DNA from: Todiramphus chloris collaris
Lineage: Eukaryota; Chordata; Aves; Coraciiformes; Alcedinidae
Assembly (NCBI GenBank): GCA_025345505.1
Contig: JANVCC010000021.1
Span: forward strand, 29,260,262-29,324,261
DNA length: 64,000 nt
Reading direction: 5' to 3'
Shown: in pieces, positions 24,486 through 37,502 of the stretch
How positions within the stretch are numbered: position 1 is the stretch's first letter
How the letters are laid out: each line of letters opens with the position of its first letter
Program-made: the position numbers and the translations under genes
The notes under the pieces: generated by a model
The model's input: only the letters and a program-made list of their open reading frames with translations
Database searches by the model: none
What the model was told of the DNA's origin: nothing

Positions 24486-27030
24486 ATGAACTGTTTTGCT
24501 CGTTACAGCTTCTTGTTTACTTTACTTCACATCAATAGCAATAATTTCAATTTGCCATGTGTCTAGCTTCTACTAGCTAGTCTTAATTCACAGGCATTTC
24601 ATTTGATGTGAGCTGACTCTAAAAGAAATAGCCTTGTGGCTTTATGAATCTTCTAGGGATTTTAAGCAACAGGCTCATTGGCAATGTGTTACTTCCCTCA
24701 AAAGTCAACCTTGTAACTTGTATAACTATGCCTAACCTTAGCAATACTTTCAAAATTACTTGTATACACGTCAGCTTGCCTACATGTTTTGACAAATGAC
24801 ACATTTCCTTTGGTGCTTCTTTGTGGGTAACAGCGTGTGAGGATATGGTAGTGGCAAAATTTATTACGGTTATTTTGTAGTTGATATTAAAGAACATGAT
24901 GTATTATATCAGGTGTCTGACCTTTAAAGATCTTAGGACCCAATTCATTACAACATAAAATTTACATATTATTCAACATTCTACAGTCCTTTTATGAAGA
25001 AGTCATGATGCATACGTACATGAGATTTAAGGCAGACAACTATCCCTGCACATTGAAGACATAGAGATTGAAGACAATGTAAAATAAAAAATACTGAAGG
25101 TTGGAAAAGATTCACTTTTTTAACCCATGAAATGGATTACTCTGTCTGCACCTTTTTCGTACGAAGTCTTAGGGAAAATAAATGGAGCACACAGAGGCAA
25201 TGCTGTATTGGATAAGAGCTGTATTCCTGTGTCTTTTGTAAATCCTGACAAGACCTTCTTGTCTCTGTTCCTGTGTTTGATGAAGTTTTCCACTGATCTG
25301 ATATATGAAGAGTCAGCCTGGGGGATTTCATCAGTGAGAAATTGATGAGTTTTTCTGTGCATTGTGTTTGCACATACTCAGCTGGAATCCTCTCTGAACA
25401 CTATACCAGCATTCCAACCTTTTGTGCTCTGCTCTCTTATTCTGATTCCTGTGGTATGAAAACACATTCTTTGCCACAGGAGATAGCAGCAGCTGGAGTG
25501 TACTACTTTTTATAGCTGATACACCTCAGGTGTGGAGCTGATATTCTGCACCTGGTTGTTGTGCAGTCAGTTGCAGATAGCTGGAGATGCACCAGGTGTT
25601 CAGACCAGCATAACTCAGCTTGCTTTTATGCTACATCTGTGGCAGTGCTCTAAGATCTTGCTGCTGGAGAGCACCCCATCATTTGATACCTGTAAATGTA
25701 CAAAGACAACATATGGAGTTGGCTAAGACACTTGATAAAGCAACTGTGAATTGTCCAAGCTGAAAAATCCATGTAGAGGAGTGGTAAAAACAAATAAGCA
25801 GCACCCATTTACTTTTGTTTGAAGTTAGATAGCTCTTCCATTCCAAACATTCAGGTGTAATCTCTTCTCAAGGCTGTGCTGGCTTTTCTACTGGGTTTTG
25901 TGACTTTGCTGGCATTTGTGGCATCTTGAGGCAGCCTTTTCCAAAGCACCAGAACTTACGGACAAATTTCAGTGTTGTGTCAATATCATGTGCTCGACGT
26001 GATTTTTACTTGGAGAAGCACTTTTCTTTTTGTTATTCTAAGGGTCAGACTCCAGGTGTGGAGTAAGATCCAGATGCCTAGATTTAGGTAGACGGAGTTG
26101 CCTTCTGGAGCTCTTTAAAATCATCTACTTGTTTCCACTAGTTAGACAGAGAATATAAGCACTTATGATAGGACTGATTTACTAGACTCCAAAATTTGGA
26201 GTCAAGCTCTGTGGTCTAGCCATGTTGTGGACTGTCTTATCTGAAGGTCATTGATCATATAGCTTTTAGCAAAGAGTTGGACCTGGGCTTTGAATTTGGA
26301 CTGATTCTCTGTGGATTGAAAATTTCCCCCCCTTATGATATGAAACGTGGGTTCCCTTACTGTTATCACAAAATGTGGCAATACGGGCAGTAACATGCAT
26401 AAGAGATGACAAGGATGGCTGAGACAAGGACATGCCCTGCCTTATTTAAGTAGGGTTTTACTCGTGAAACCAATGTTGAAAGAATGGGACTAAACTACTT
26501 TCAGAAGCTTTATAGACTGATATAAGGTCAGGATTATGGTTTAATTTACCCTCACTGTACATATGCAATGTGAGACTATTTATGTGCTCCACATACATAA
26601 TTCTTACTGCATTTACTTAAGAGAGTGAACCTGGATGTTGCGTATTTATCAGATTTTTGTGAAGGATGCTGCTTTCTTTCTATTTATTTTCTTACAGAAA
26701 AGAAGGATGTACTGGGAAAGATTTATTTTACTCTCAGTTAACTTCTAAACGCTGGGAGTAGCTAAATTAGTCTTGGATCTCTCTGTAGTCAGTGGGTAAT
26801 GATGGGCACCTATTTTCCCACCACATTGATCCTTACAGAGTTTTAGTGATTCAGCCAATCTCCTTATAGCCAACAGAGAGGCATGACAACCAACTCAGGG
26901 CTAACTTCTAGGTGGTTCAATTTTGACGAAATAATCCCATGCACAGTGGCAAAGATAAGAGACTGAAAAAAAAGAAAAGAAGGTGTCATGGTTAAGGGAG
27001 CTGAATGCAACCATAGGGAATTTTAGTCTA
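24486..27030. other. Unique non-coding sequence
   Basis: No coding region supported. The overlapping frames at 25120-25373 on both strands share no recognisable product. A weak old-repeat resemblance lies around 26040-26100. Confidence 0.45.
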
Positions 27031-27400
27031 TCTCTGCATCTGTCAGGGAATTCCTCTGGGACGCTTGGCAAGTCACTGAACAGGTGGTCAATAATTGTGT
27101 GTTTCTTGTGTTATGGGTGTCTGGAGTCTGATTTACAGAAGCAATAAACACTCACAACTGAAATTGAAGTAAATTGTAATTTTATTGTAGAATGCTACAT
27201 GCTCATAAATACTTGGTCCTGTTGTTCTTGAACTGAACATCCCAAACCAGTGAATACTTTGGGGCCCACAGTCTTTGTGCCATTATTCCCAACTGTAAAA
27301 TGGGAATAATGACACTCATCTCCCAGAGGTGTTATGAAAGTGAACTCACTACTGTCTAGGAAATATTTAGGAAAGTTTTACAAGAAGACCTTGGGGAAAT
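27030..27400 (+). repeat. MIR-like SINE in two halves
   Basis: The left half (about 27030-27085) ends in the typical 'ggcaagtcactgaa' of the MIR core. The right half (about 27278-27350) has the downstream part 'actgtaaaatgggaataatg' and a 'ctcccagaggtgttatgaaa' stretch. The normal MIR carries these motifs about 30 bp apart; here about 180 bp separate them. The intervening part contains 'gtctgatttacagaagcaat' and 'actgaaattgaagt', resembling another old amniote repeat. A split by insertion is inferred. Confidence 0.6.
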
Positions 27401-30400
27401 TAATAATTCTGTATTCAGAGCAGGATTTGAATAGTATGCAGTAAGACCTTGGACCATACATGAATCAGTGAGGAGGCAACAATACTGAATATCTGTTTGC
27501 TAACTGAGAATCAGCCTTAATAGGAATTGAATGAAGAAAGGGAAATAAAAATAGAATGTGATGATGCCAGTTTAAAGAGTTCTTAAAATATAGGCACAGG
27601 GGCAAATTAGAGTTCTGGGATGTAACTTTAATTTTGCTGTTTCATGATCTTTGAGTGGCAGTTTTCTGTAGAGTTATTTTACCACATTTTGATTTAGTTC
27701 TAAACCTGATCAGTTTAGTTTAGACTTGACCAACTATAGCTGCAGTGTAGATGCCTATCTAGATAATCTGAATTCCAGTTTCAGTGCAAATGAAAGCCCT
27801 TAGCTGTGATGCAGCATATGTGGCATGGATAGAATCTCTCAAGAATTAATCTGTCAAATATAAACTCATAAGCATTTATTGGCATTTTTTCAGGGATTTG
27901 TAATGTACTCAGATTTGAGGTAGGCTTTCTGGGAAGGAAAGTCCCTGCTCCAATAGTAAACGGCAGTTTAATTATAATTAAATGCCCTTGCCTTTGCAAA
28001 TGTCCCTAGAAATCTCTGCTTGGGATTGGGCTGAAAACAGTCCTCCCATAACTTCACTGCAAAATTGCCATGCCATGTCCCAGCAGTTTGTGTCTTACAG
28101 ACCCAAACAACTTCCCCAGCCTGTGACAGATAATGACAGATAATGTCCTGGTGCCATCCAAGCCCCACACAGTCCTCCTGTCCAGTTCAGGTGTGGATTT
28201 CTAATGTTGTTTAAGAACATTTGTCTCATGCAGAAAATAATGAGTTTACTCACAGACCCTCAGAGGTGTGCTTCTGCATGTGGAGAATGTGAGCTGAAAG
28301 GAGAGGGATAAAGTACAGTGAGGGCCAGAAGCAGAAGCTTGGCATAAACATTTCACCCTGAAATACTAATTTTGGTCTTACAAGCAAACAGTGTCTTGAA
28401 TGGAGAAGTTTTAGGCAGCCTTCTTAATAGATAGTACCACCATGCCACCTAAAAAGTCCTCATCTCCTCAGGAAGTGGTGTTTATAACCAATATTTTCAA
28501 GATTATTTCATATCCTTCAATGAAAGGTGCTAAGTGTGTTTCATGCATCTTTGTTTAAAACTATGAACACTAACCCCATGAAAATGATCCCAGACAACAA
28601 AGATATGTGACTTCTATACCTTTGCTTATCACTAGAGGGGTCAACAAACATTTCCTTTTCAGCTATTAATTTTTTTTAAGTCTGAGAGAAATAAAGTTGA
28701 CACCTAAACAATAAGAAAATTAAATGAATGACCATATTAACACAAGAAAATACCAAAATTATAACAGGTTTTATTGAAATAATATAAACTAATAACCAAT
28801 CTCACAGTACAAGTTTGCAAGATATCTTATCTTAGTGGAACACATAAGTACTGTAGAAAATCTACTAATACATGATGCATGATATTATTTCCTGTAACCA
28901 GGGGAATAAATTGTCACACAGAACCCATTTCAGGTCTTGTTGCATTAGCTCTGGTGTGAGGACAGTGTATGAGCAGGCATTTCATACAGGAAATGTTCAT
29001 TTATGTCCTATTACAGACTCTTATGATCTAAAGAACTTTGCTATTAAGACCTATGCACAACTTGCATTTTGGTAACCTTCATCCAAACCAGGAAGGTGTG
29101 TCTCAGCACCTCGCTGGTAGCCATGTTATTAGCACAAAGAAGGGTCAGGCAAGACACTTTCTCTCCCTAGAAATGTTGGCTGTTATTCTGGTTTAACTTC
29201 TGTTAGATTAACAGCAGTGTAACCGTATTATTTTATAGCATTGTCTCTGACTGGATAAAAACATTAAAAAAAATATTAAAAAAAATCATGCCTGTGAAAC
29301 CAAGGCAGGGAAAAATGAAGGAAACTGCAATGGAAAAATAAATGGGGAAAAAAAAAAAAAAGTTTATTTTGTGAGAAAAGCATTGATGAAACGACATGTA
29401 TGTGAACCCCTTATTCAGCAACTGACTACACCCTCCTAGGACAGAGACCTAGAAATTCTTGTCCCTTTGTAAGTAATTAAAATACTTCTTGTCATCCTAG
29501 TACCTCATCAGTTTGGGGTACTACACGGATTTCCAAGGATATCCTTTGATCTGGATTCTCCTCATCAACTAGCTGGTCATCTGCATGCCACTAAGACGAT
29601 CTCTCTCCTTGAATGAATGACATTTCTTTGGTGCTGGCCCTGGAATCTGGATCTTTGTGTCAGTGAAAGTTCTTTGCTGCATCTAACCACATGATCTGGC
29701 CTGGATAAATATAGGCAAAACTCACACCAAACTTCACTAAAATTCAGCCAAGTGCTGAACCAGACACCTTGGCTATGAACAGGTTTAACTTGTGGGTCCT
29801 AAAAGGAAATGATTGAATAAATACACAAAGAGGGCCCTGCTGTGCTAAATTAACAATTAAGAGAAAAAATTAAAAAGTTCTTTCTTAGCAGTGGCAGCTG
29901 CTTGGATTTTTAATAATTGTTTTATCACAGCAGTTTTTAAGGAAAACTTCTTTCACAGAATTAATTATAAACTCTGTGTGTACAGAAGAAATACTACTAG
30001 CTCTTCTGAGTCACTGGTTCCTTTTTTTCCCCACTACTGGGAAAAAACAAAGGCAGCAATTTGGGTGCTCTGTGTGTGTGCATGTCCGTGTGAAAAGCAG
30101 AGTCCTCGGGAAAAAAAAAGATCACTCATTACTTCAGCCGTAGTAAAAAGAAAAGTTTAAAAGTATCAACAGTTTGTGTTCCAGATGATAATTGCAGTAA
30201 AGATCTTTTCTCCAGAAATTAAAGAAGGGGTTTTGCACTGTCCTACATTGTACAGGAATATCAGTCCCACAAACTGAGAGAAAAGACTATTAAAGAGGAA
30301 AGAAAAAAAAAACGGGAAAAAAAATTAAATTTAACAGAAACCTGTGAAAAGAAGCTGGAGGAGAGAGAATCCGTCCAGACAGCATTTTTTTAATGAGAAT

Positions 30401-30449
30401 GTCTTTGAAAGCTGCTAATAATGAGGTGTAAAGCACACTCTGGCTGTAG
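27401..30449. other. Unique non-coding sequence
   Basis: No gene recognised. It holds a 10-bp tandem duplication (gacagataat twice, 28124-28143), an A-rich block at 29266-29361, and a faint old-repeat match at 29715-29790. Confidence 0.45.
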
Positions 30450-30469
30450 GTATTTTGGGGTCTGTTAGC

Positions 30470-31370
30470 GGAAGCAGCACACTGCAGAAGCGACAGGGAA
30501 GACGGAGTTGGGTCTGGCTGCTCGCAAGCTGCCCTTGCCTGGCTCCGCACCGCTGCCGAGGCTGCCCTCGCTTTGCTGGCTGCAGCGAACGAAAAGATTA
30601 CGTACAGGGGAAGTACCCAGCACAGGCTGATGTGCTAAAAGTTCAAAACCTCTGCTGGGATCAGCTGCCACTGGGAAGTCCGTGAGTGTGGAGAGGGGAG
30701 GGATGCTCCTGGCTGATGTGCTGGGTGGAAAGAGGACCAGCTTCTTGCAGAGAACAAGTGCATTGAAGCACCCCGAGCGCTTGTTTAGACCCAGAAGTTC
30801 AACAAAGCAGCATTGACTTCATAAAGAGTCAGTACTTTATTGCGTGGGGATATCTGAGCGCATACACAGCTGTAAAAACGGGGGCTATAGAATAAACGCC
30901 GAATAACACGGGAATTATCTGGTGCGGGATAACCACCGCGTTTCAAATCCATGCCACAAACTGGCCTTGTCTCATAGCCGCTGTTTTCACCTCCCATTGT
31001 CTAATTACAGCACGTTTGTTTTGACCGAGTACCAGTGACTGATTCACTTATTACTTTCCCTTTTGTTAGGAAGCCTGTGAATTGCAGCTTGTAGCCTTTT
31101 TTTTTTTTTTTCACCCTTTTTTTCTTCCCGAGAGTTCCCAGCTAAGCATTTGAAAGTTGATAAAAATAAAACGAAGGCAGGAAAAAAAAAAAAAAAAGAA
31201 AAGAAAAAAAAAAGGAAGGGGGGTGTCCTAATATTATTTTCGATTCCTGTTCGTGCTGGGAAGTGGTAGGCGGCTGCTGGGAGCGGTGGCGGTGCCGGCG
31301 GAGAGGCAGCGCCTCAGCAGAGGGTGCTGTCTTCTCACGCTAGCGCCGGCGGAACGAGAAGGTCACTCAG
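30470..31370. promoter_or_regulatory. Bipartite CpG-rich block: candidate promoter / CpG island
   Basis: CpG dinucleotides are rare in most of the window but cluster here. About ten fall in 30486-30605 ('gaagcgacag', 'gctcgcaagc', 'ccgcaccgctgccgagg'), several in 30770-30950, and a very dense group in 31250-31360 ('ggagcggtggcggtgccggc', 'ctagcgccggcggaacgaga'). A/T runs at 31099-31113 and 31180-31212 separate the two parts. No TATA box was seen. A splice-donor-like CCGTGAGT occurs at 30680-30687, and a 76-codon frame from 30455 stays open until it meets that donor. In birds such clusters usually mark promoters, but direction and gene are unknown. I infer a promoter or enhancer; it could also be a GC-rich patch without function. 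Confidence 0.5.
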
Positions 31371-31560
31371 CCTATTGATAAATCACTGTGCCGTGATTCC
31401 TAACTGACAGCTCAAACTAACATCAAGCTGGATGAGAGAGAACAAAAGGCCATCAAGCAGCCATTTTCTTGACACTTTTATTCAATCACCAGCAGATTGC
31501 TTACGACAGCAATAGCAGCTGTTTTGTCTTCATCTTTCCACATTTGATAAAAGGTGTCAA
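31371..31560. promoter_or_regulatory. Candidate conserved non-coding element beside the CpG block
   Basis: This is complex, repeat-free sequence directly flanking the GC-rich part. It contains AT-core blocks ('ttgataaatcac'), 'tgacagctc' (TGACAG is a MEIS/PREP-type core), and 'ttattcaatcacc'. These are short motifs and expected by chance at some rate. The call rests on position and composition only; no alignment was possible. Confidence 0.3.
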
Positions 31561-34500
31561 CTCAAATTTTTGTAAATAATTCACTTACCCCTACTGCACA
31601 CACCAGCACTGTTCAGCATATGTATTCTGTGTGAGCAGATCACTGAGGCAGGTCAGGGCTCAATGATATCAGCTGAAGGTCATCTGTGATCTAAACGGAA
31701 GCACTGATAAAGCTACAGTCCCTCAAGGTCAAAGATAAGAACTACACTGAGATATTTGTAATGTGGACAAAAGGTTAAACAATAGAGAGAAAAGTCTGGT
31801 ATTGTTTCAGTTAACACACTAATGATTTCTCTATTGTTCTTTAGGAAACACTGTTCCAGCAGATTCAGATAGTTAACCCTTTCTGAGTAGGGTGTATATT
31901 TAAGTGAAGGATGTGAGCAACTAGAGAATATCACTTCCCAAAGTTGGTAATGTTAGGTAGTAGCTCGCAGCCTGAATGTGCCGTTGCTAATACAAAAGGC
32001 AACAGCAACAATTTTTATTGCAGGCTTTGAAAGGAATAATAAAAAACCCCAAACAAACCAAAAACAAAATTAAACCAACCTGGATAGTATATCAAGCAAT
32101 AATGTTTAAAAAGATTAATGCATTTAGGTAAAATACAGTTTACATTGAATTTCTCCTTAAAATAAATTTAGGTCCCAGACCTGAGGAGAATTAGCGAATG
32201 TGACTAACATTTCCTGTTTTAATAGCTTCATTTACTTTAAAGGCTTGGAGAAACTAATAGAGAGATCTTTGAATTATTGCAATATGACACTCTATCTGCT
32301 GTCGGCTGTAGCCAAAGCTCTGAGATTAAAAATGATGCATCCTTCAGTACTAGGTTGAGGTTTTTTTTTCACCCAGTTATATTACTCAGAAAATAAATCT
32401 AGACAACAAATAGTCACAGTTTATCACTATTTGGTTTATACTTTCTAATAGCCAAAGTATATGTGCATTTGAGATTCTGTCTGTGCTCAAACAGCAGGGA
32501 ATTTATTGCCTGTAATTGATGTACATGAAGATCAGAAAACAGTTGCCTTACATTTTCTCGTTCCTTCTGCCTCGGTGCTGTGGTAAAAACAACTTTCCTT
32601 ATTCCAGTGTACTTGTGATGGAAAAGATCTCTTTTAGCTAAGCAGGATGGTACAGGAATACTTTCTTACTGAAAGCAGAAATCCTACCTGCATCAATATA
32701 ATTCCTTACCTACTGAGTTGTATATGAAATAACAAAACCAGTCTTAATTAGAATTAAGCAAATGATTTTCAGCAACTCATTTTATTTGTGGACATTGACT
32801 TGTTTACTTCTTGTGGAAGTAAAGTACATTTCAGTGGAAGTACTACATTTCAATGGAAGTACTACATTTCAGTTTCTTAAAAGATACCTTTTCCAACTTG
32901 CTTAATATTCTTAGTAATTCGAAGGGTCTTAATGAATCAATTAGGAAAGGCTTTTGGTGAGCTTATACCTAAAAAACAAATTGTGTTTTATGGCATGGAC
33001 TGGCCAAGTATTTCACATACTGTTATTTCCCTCTATTGGTTGCTGTGTCCTAGAAATAAAATGATGGCTTGAAAAAAAACCCAAAAACAAACCCTGGGAT
33101 TTTGAATCTGTCATCAAGTATGCAAGAATAAAAACTTCAGAAAACTTTCAAATTTTGGTCTTGCTACTATATTGCTCAAAGTGTCATTCATACAAGAAAG
33201 TAGACCACTAAAAATTAGTGTCTGTCTGAAGAATTAAAATGTGATGTTCTTTCATCACAAAGCCATTGCTCGTTAATACACGCTCGTAGCAGTGAAGGGT
33301 GCTGTTTTATTATTTGTCATTGTAGGAAAGCACTAGTAAAGATTTATGGGGAGACCGATCATTCGTTTTAAGTTGTATTGTGTTATGTAAAAGCAATCAT
33401 TGTATTCCATTTACCAGTTTACTAATTCTGCATTTACCAGTCTATGGCTTCTGACACATAATAACTGTGGAGAATAATCTGTATGTTTTAGATATTTGCA
33501 TCCTTAATATTGTCTTAAACTTCTTCTTCCCCAAACATTAACAGGCAAACCTGCATTAGTCTTGTTAACTGACGTTTACTTTTCATGAATATATGTGTCT
33601 ATATGAAGTAAATTCATGCTATATATAATTTTGAAAATAGTCATAGAATTATGCATACTGCAGTCGGTATGAGTAACTAGGTCAGAAATTATCCCCCTGT
33701 CCAAGACCAGTCCACTGTCTATACCTTATCTTTCCCTGTATCTACCAGTGTCACTGGAATTTCATAAGCCATGTGTTATACATATTATCAGACAAAAAAA
33801 ATTATTGAAAAAAAAGAACAATTTTAAGTTCTAAGGCTAGTTTCTTAGCTTGTATAAGTCAACATATATTGTTTCAAGGTTAAAAAAGAGGGTGAAGATC
33901 TGCTGTTGAATCTTGGACTTAAGTATGAGCAGAAATAATGGAAGAGATAGCATGTAGAGAAATGGCAAGAGAACACAGGAGTCCTGAAGACTGAAGGAAA
34001 GAAATATGGAAAGAGCATAGGCATCAAAATGGTGCCAATAGAAGGTGCTATGGGACATGGAGCATGGACAACAAGAGACTGAGGCTCTGACCAAAAGAGA
34101 GTAGGGCATGGCAGAAAATCTGGTGAGATGGAACCTTCCTTTCCTGTATTGAACTTTAGCTCTTCCTTTTTTTTTTTTTCCCCCTAAACCTAATACTATA
34201 GGCACTTAAAAAGAATTGCCAGGTATTCTTAATTTATTGCAAGTAATGTGATTTTGGCCATGACTATGGGAGCATTTGTGATAATTGATTCTGGATGAAA
34301 ATTACTCTTTCTCATCCCTTAACTTGCACCCAAGGTTAAGACTTGCACTGAGCTCCAAGCCAAGAGATGTTTTACTCAATTCTATGTCCTCTAATAATAT
34401 CTATTATCAAATGTCTTTTTGGGTAACTCTCACTCACCCATTTGCCAAATAATAAAAAAATAAGAGCTTGACAACATCACTGAATTAAATCTATAAACAG

Positions 34501-36155
34501 AAAATGTCTTGTAGTATAGCAGTCCCAAATGCCATTTACTGTACCGCAATTAATACCAAAAGGAAAAAAACAAATTATGTGCTTATGTAGCACATACTGT
34601 TTGCATAGTTTTTTGTTACCAGAGGGGATTGCAGTGCCTAGCAAAAAAGCATCATGAGCACGTATAATTTTAAATCCCAAACTCCAGGTTTTATCCTTAC
34701 AGAAGGTCAAACTTGCCTATGGTGTCTGCAATCCCCCATATTCATTCTGCTACCTTTTAAATGCTCTTGCAAGAGAAGTCTGTGTTGTGTCTTCCCAAGG
34801 CTATGGCAAATTTTAAATATTTTTAGGACTGCTCTCTGGCACCAAGGCTAATTGACATAGAATGGCTGGCATCTATGCTGTTAAAATCCTTATCCTCCAA
34901 AACAGGATAGCCACACATAAATTGCTACCACTTAATCATGGTCCTTGGCACTTGCTAGCTCCTAAATTATGCCTGGGAATGTCTGGGAGAATGTTGTTTG
35001 GCCTGGGCCAAAACCACAGCAAAATCTGTTCTGATGGTTCAGCAATGTGAAGAACCAAGATCCAGAGCCTGGGAAAAATTTCAAGGCAGAGATGGTTCCT
35101 GAGAAAGCACAACAGGCTGCTGATTTCTTTCCTAGCTTTCCATGTAGCTTTCCATGCCTCTCAAGATTGAAAATGTGAAATCTTCTATGACTACAACAAT
35201 GTTTAGGTACGCCTGTGTATAACAAAAAAGTACAGGAGTTAATAATACAAAGTCCTGGCAAAAGTGGCTGAAGTTTTAACTTGCAATACACACTAAGGAA
35301 CCAATCTAGACTAATATTCTTTGCAGTGCTTGTTTACTACTTAATGGGAGCGGTTCCTCTAGGAAGAGGTTGAAATATGTAGCTGTAGACCTCATGTGGG
35401 ATTGAGAGCAATGTATGCAGAAGATATTACCTTTGTGTCCAGGGGGTGGACAACCTTGCCTGAGTGCTCAATAAAGGTCAGAAATTGAATTAATAAGCTT
35501 ATCTTTCCAGAAAACAAGCTTCATTCTAGAAGGCAAAATATGAGTGCTTACCAGGCTGCCCAAGGGAATCGTTAATGATGTACAAAGCTTTCTACCTATA
35601 GGTCACTGATTTTAATCCAACCAAGCTCAGCAAAGACTAATTTTTCTTATGAATGCCTTTTGGCTTATGTATAAGTTGAGTGGGTTTTCTAGATAGTGAG
35701 ACGTACTTATAAACATGCTTATAAACTTCTAATCTGAAGTGTGCTTCTCTTGCATAATACATGCCCTAACATTTTTCCAAGTGGCTTCTATGTCAAGTTT
35801 ATAACTTTTGGGTAGCTAATGATTTTTTTGGAAAGTACCTAATTTAAATGTGAAACTTTCAAGTGATAGTGCATCAGCAACATTGCTGAAGAAATGGTGC
35901 TTTTAGTTTATTAATCTCGGTTTGTTTTTTTTTTTTTTTTCAAATACTGTACTTCTCATTAGAATTGGTTGTGAGAAGGAGGGTTATAAGTTCAAGTTCC
36001 AAATCACAAACTTACCTCCTGTCTTTGTTCTATGCTCTTAGGTTGTGACACTGGTTGCCTCATCTCCAATGTGTCTATTAAATGCCTAGTGGAAAACTCT
36101 GTATCAGGAACCTTAATCACTTAACCTGTAGCAACTTACAAGCAAACCAGGATAT
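31561..36155. other. Unique non-coding sequence
   Basis: It contains a short tandem repeat at 32826-32872, A-rich CCCC/AAAC tracts at 32040-32080 and 33072-33092, and a T run at about 35923-35940. The open frame of 122 codons on the minus strand (33837-34205) begins in a homopolymer-rich region and has no family resemblance. Confidence 0.45.
32826..32872. repeat. 19-bp tandem repeat, about 2.5 copies
   Basis: Units 'acatttcagtggaagtact' (32826-32844) and 'acatttcaatggaagtact' (32845-32863) differ at one base, and a partial third unit follows. Confidence 0.9.
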
Positions 36156-36159
36156 TTCT

Positions 36160-37320
36160 GGAGAGTGATGGAGACAACACTGGTGCTAGATAAGGCAATG
36201 CCCTGCTGGAAGAAATGGCTGGGGATGTGACAGTCAGTGGTGGTCCTCTGTGTAGCTACCATTATGCAATGCATTTCAGCATCCTAAAGGGAGTGAGGAA
36301 GGCAAGTAGCAGAGTACAGACCGTGGGCTTAAGCTGAACAGACTTCAGTTTGCCCAGGAAAGTGATAGGTCAGATCCTGTGGGAGGCAGCTTTAAAGGGC
36401 AAAAAAGCTTATGAAAGCTGGCAGACCTTTAAGGGCAACCATCTTCAAGCTCAGGAATGGTCCACCCTGATGCTAAGGTATGCCGGTGGATGAATCAAGA
36501 AACTGGCTTGGCTGAACTTGGAACTCATGGCTGCATTCCAGTGCAAAAGGCAGTGTAACAGGTGATGTGAGAACAAACAAGGTACAAATAAGAAAATAGA
36601 AATATTGTGGATTTGAAAATGGCAAAGGGCATCAATAGTAATAAGTAGTGCTTCTACTGTCACCTACCCTGCTGCTAGGGTTCCTGGTGAACAAGGGGGA
36701 GAAACTTGAGTCAATGTCATGCCCTGGCAGCGATGAAGGCTAACAGTATCCTGGGCCATAGCAGCAGGAAAATAGACGGCTGGTCAAAGGAAATAATTAT
36801 TCTCTGCTTTTTCAGGAATAATTAACCTGCATCTGGAGTGCTGCAGCCAGGTTTGGACCCCCCAGCAGAGGAAAAACATTGATAAGCTGAGGTGAGTTTG
36901 GTGGAGGGTCACCAAGAATGTTGGGGCTGGAGACTTATGAGGAGAGCCTGATGGACTGGGGCTTATTCAGCCTGGATGAGAGACAGCTGCAGGGGCACCT
37001 AACAGCCCACAAGTGCTTATAGGGAGGTTTTGGAGGTCATGGAGCCAGACCCTTCACCAAGGGGTATGTTGGGAAAAGGGCGTAAGCTGAAAATAAAAAA
37101 AGTTCCAACTTGTGAGGAAAGAAATTCACTCTGAGGAGAGTCAAGCATTTGAACGGGTTGCGTTGAGAAGATATGTACTCTTTGCACTTGGAGCTTTTTG
37201 AGACTTGACTGGATGAAGCCTGAACAACCTGGGCTGACCTAAGAGCTGGTTCTAATCTGTGCAGGAGGTTGGACCAGAGACCTCCCAATATCCTTTCATG
37301 CCTGAATGGTTCTGTGATAG
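36160..37320 (+). repeat. Diverged CR1 LINE with internal deletion
   Basis: Two CR1 ORF2 regions are visible in order. The first, about 36290-36580, is the linker between endonuclease and RT ('gtgggaggcagctttaaagg', 'gaaagctggcagacctttaa', 'ctcaggaatggtccaccctg', 'tggatgaatcaagaaactgg'). The second, about 36690-37320, is the RT C-terminal part ('aaggctaacagtatcctggg', 'ctggagtgctgcagccaggt', 'ttattcagcctggatgagag'). It ends near 37320 with 'ggttggaccagagacctccc' and 'tgaatggttctgtgatag'. The RT catalytic core between them is missing, so a large internal deletion is inferred. Many frameshifts show it is much older than the CR1 at 17.8 kb. The 157-codon frame on the opposite strand (37037-37510) is a shadow of this element. 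Confidence 0.8.
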
Positions 37321-37502
37321 TGCCAGTAAAGCTGGCATTACTTGTATTGTCTGTTGTGATAGAGTTCAAGGCTTTGAAGATAGAAGAAAACCCCACAGTC
37401 CAGTTTCTTAAAAATACTAGTAAGTTTTGAGGGATTTGACATAACTTTTGTAGTTCTGAGCAAAAATTTACCCTGGTAAGTGTGGGCTGAACCGTGTACC
37501 AC
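37321..37502. other. Spacer between two convergent CR1 elements
   Basis: About 180 bp of AT-rich sequence without recognised content. It separates the 3' end of the plus-strand CR1 from the 3' end of the minus-strand CR1. Confidence 0.6.

Noticed and set aside
33837..34205. 122-codon minus-strand frame
   Set aside because: It starts near a poly-T/C tract and has no recognisable family; a nested frame in another register overlaps it.
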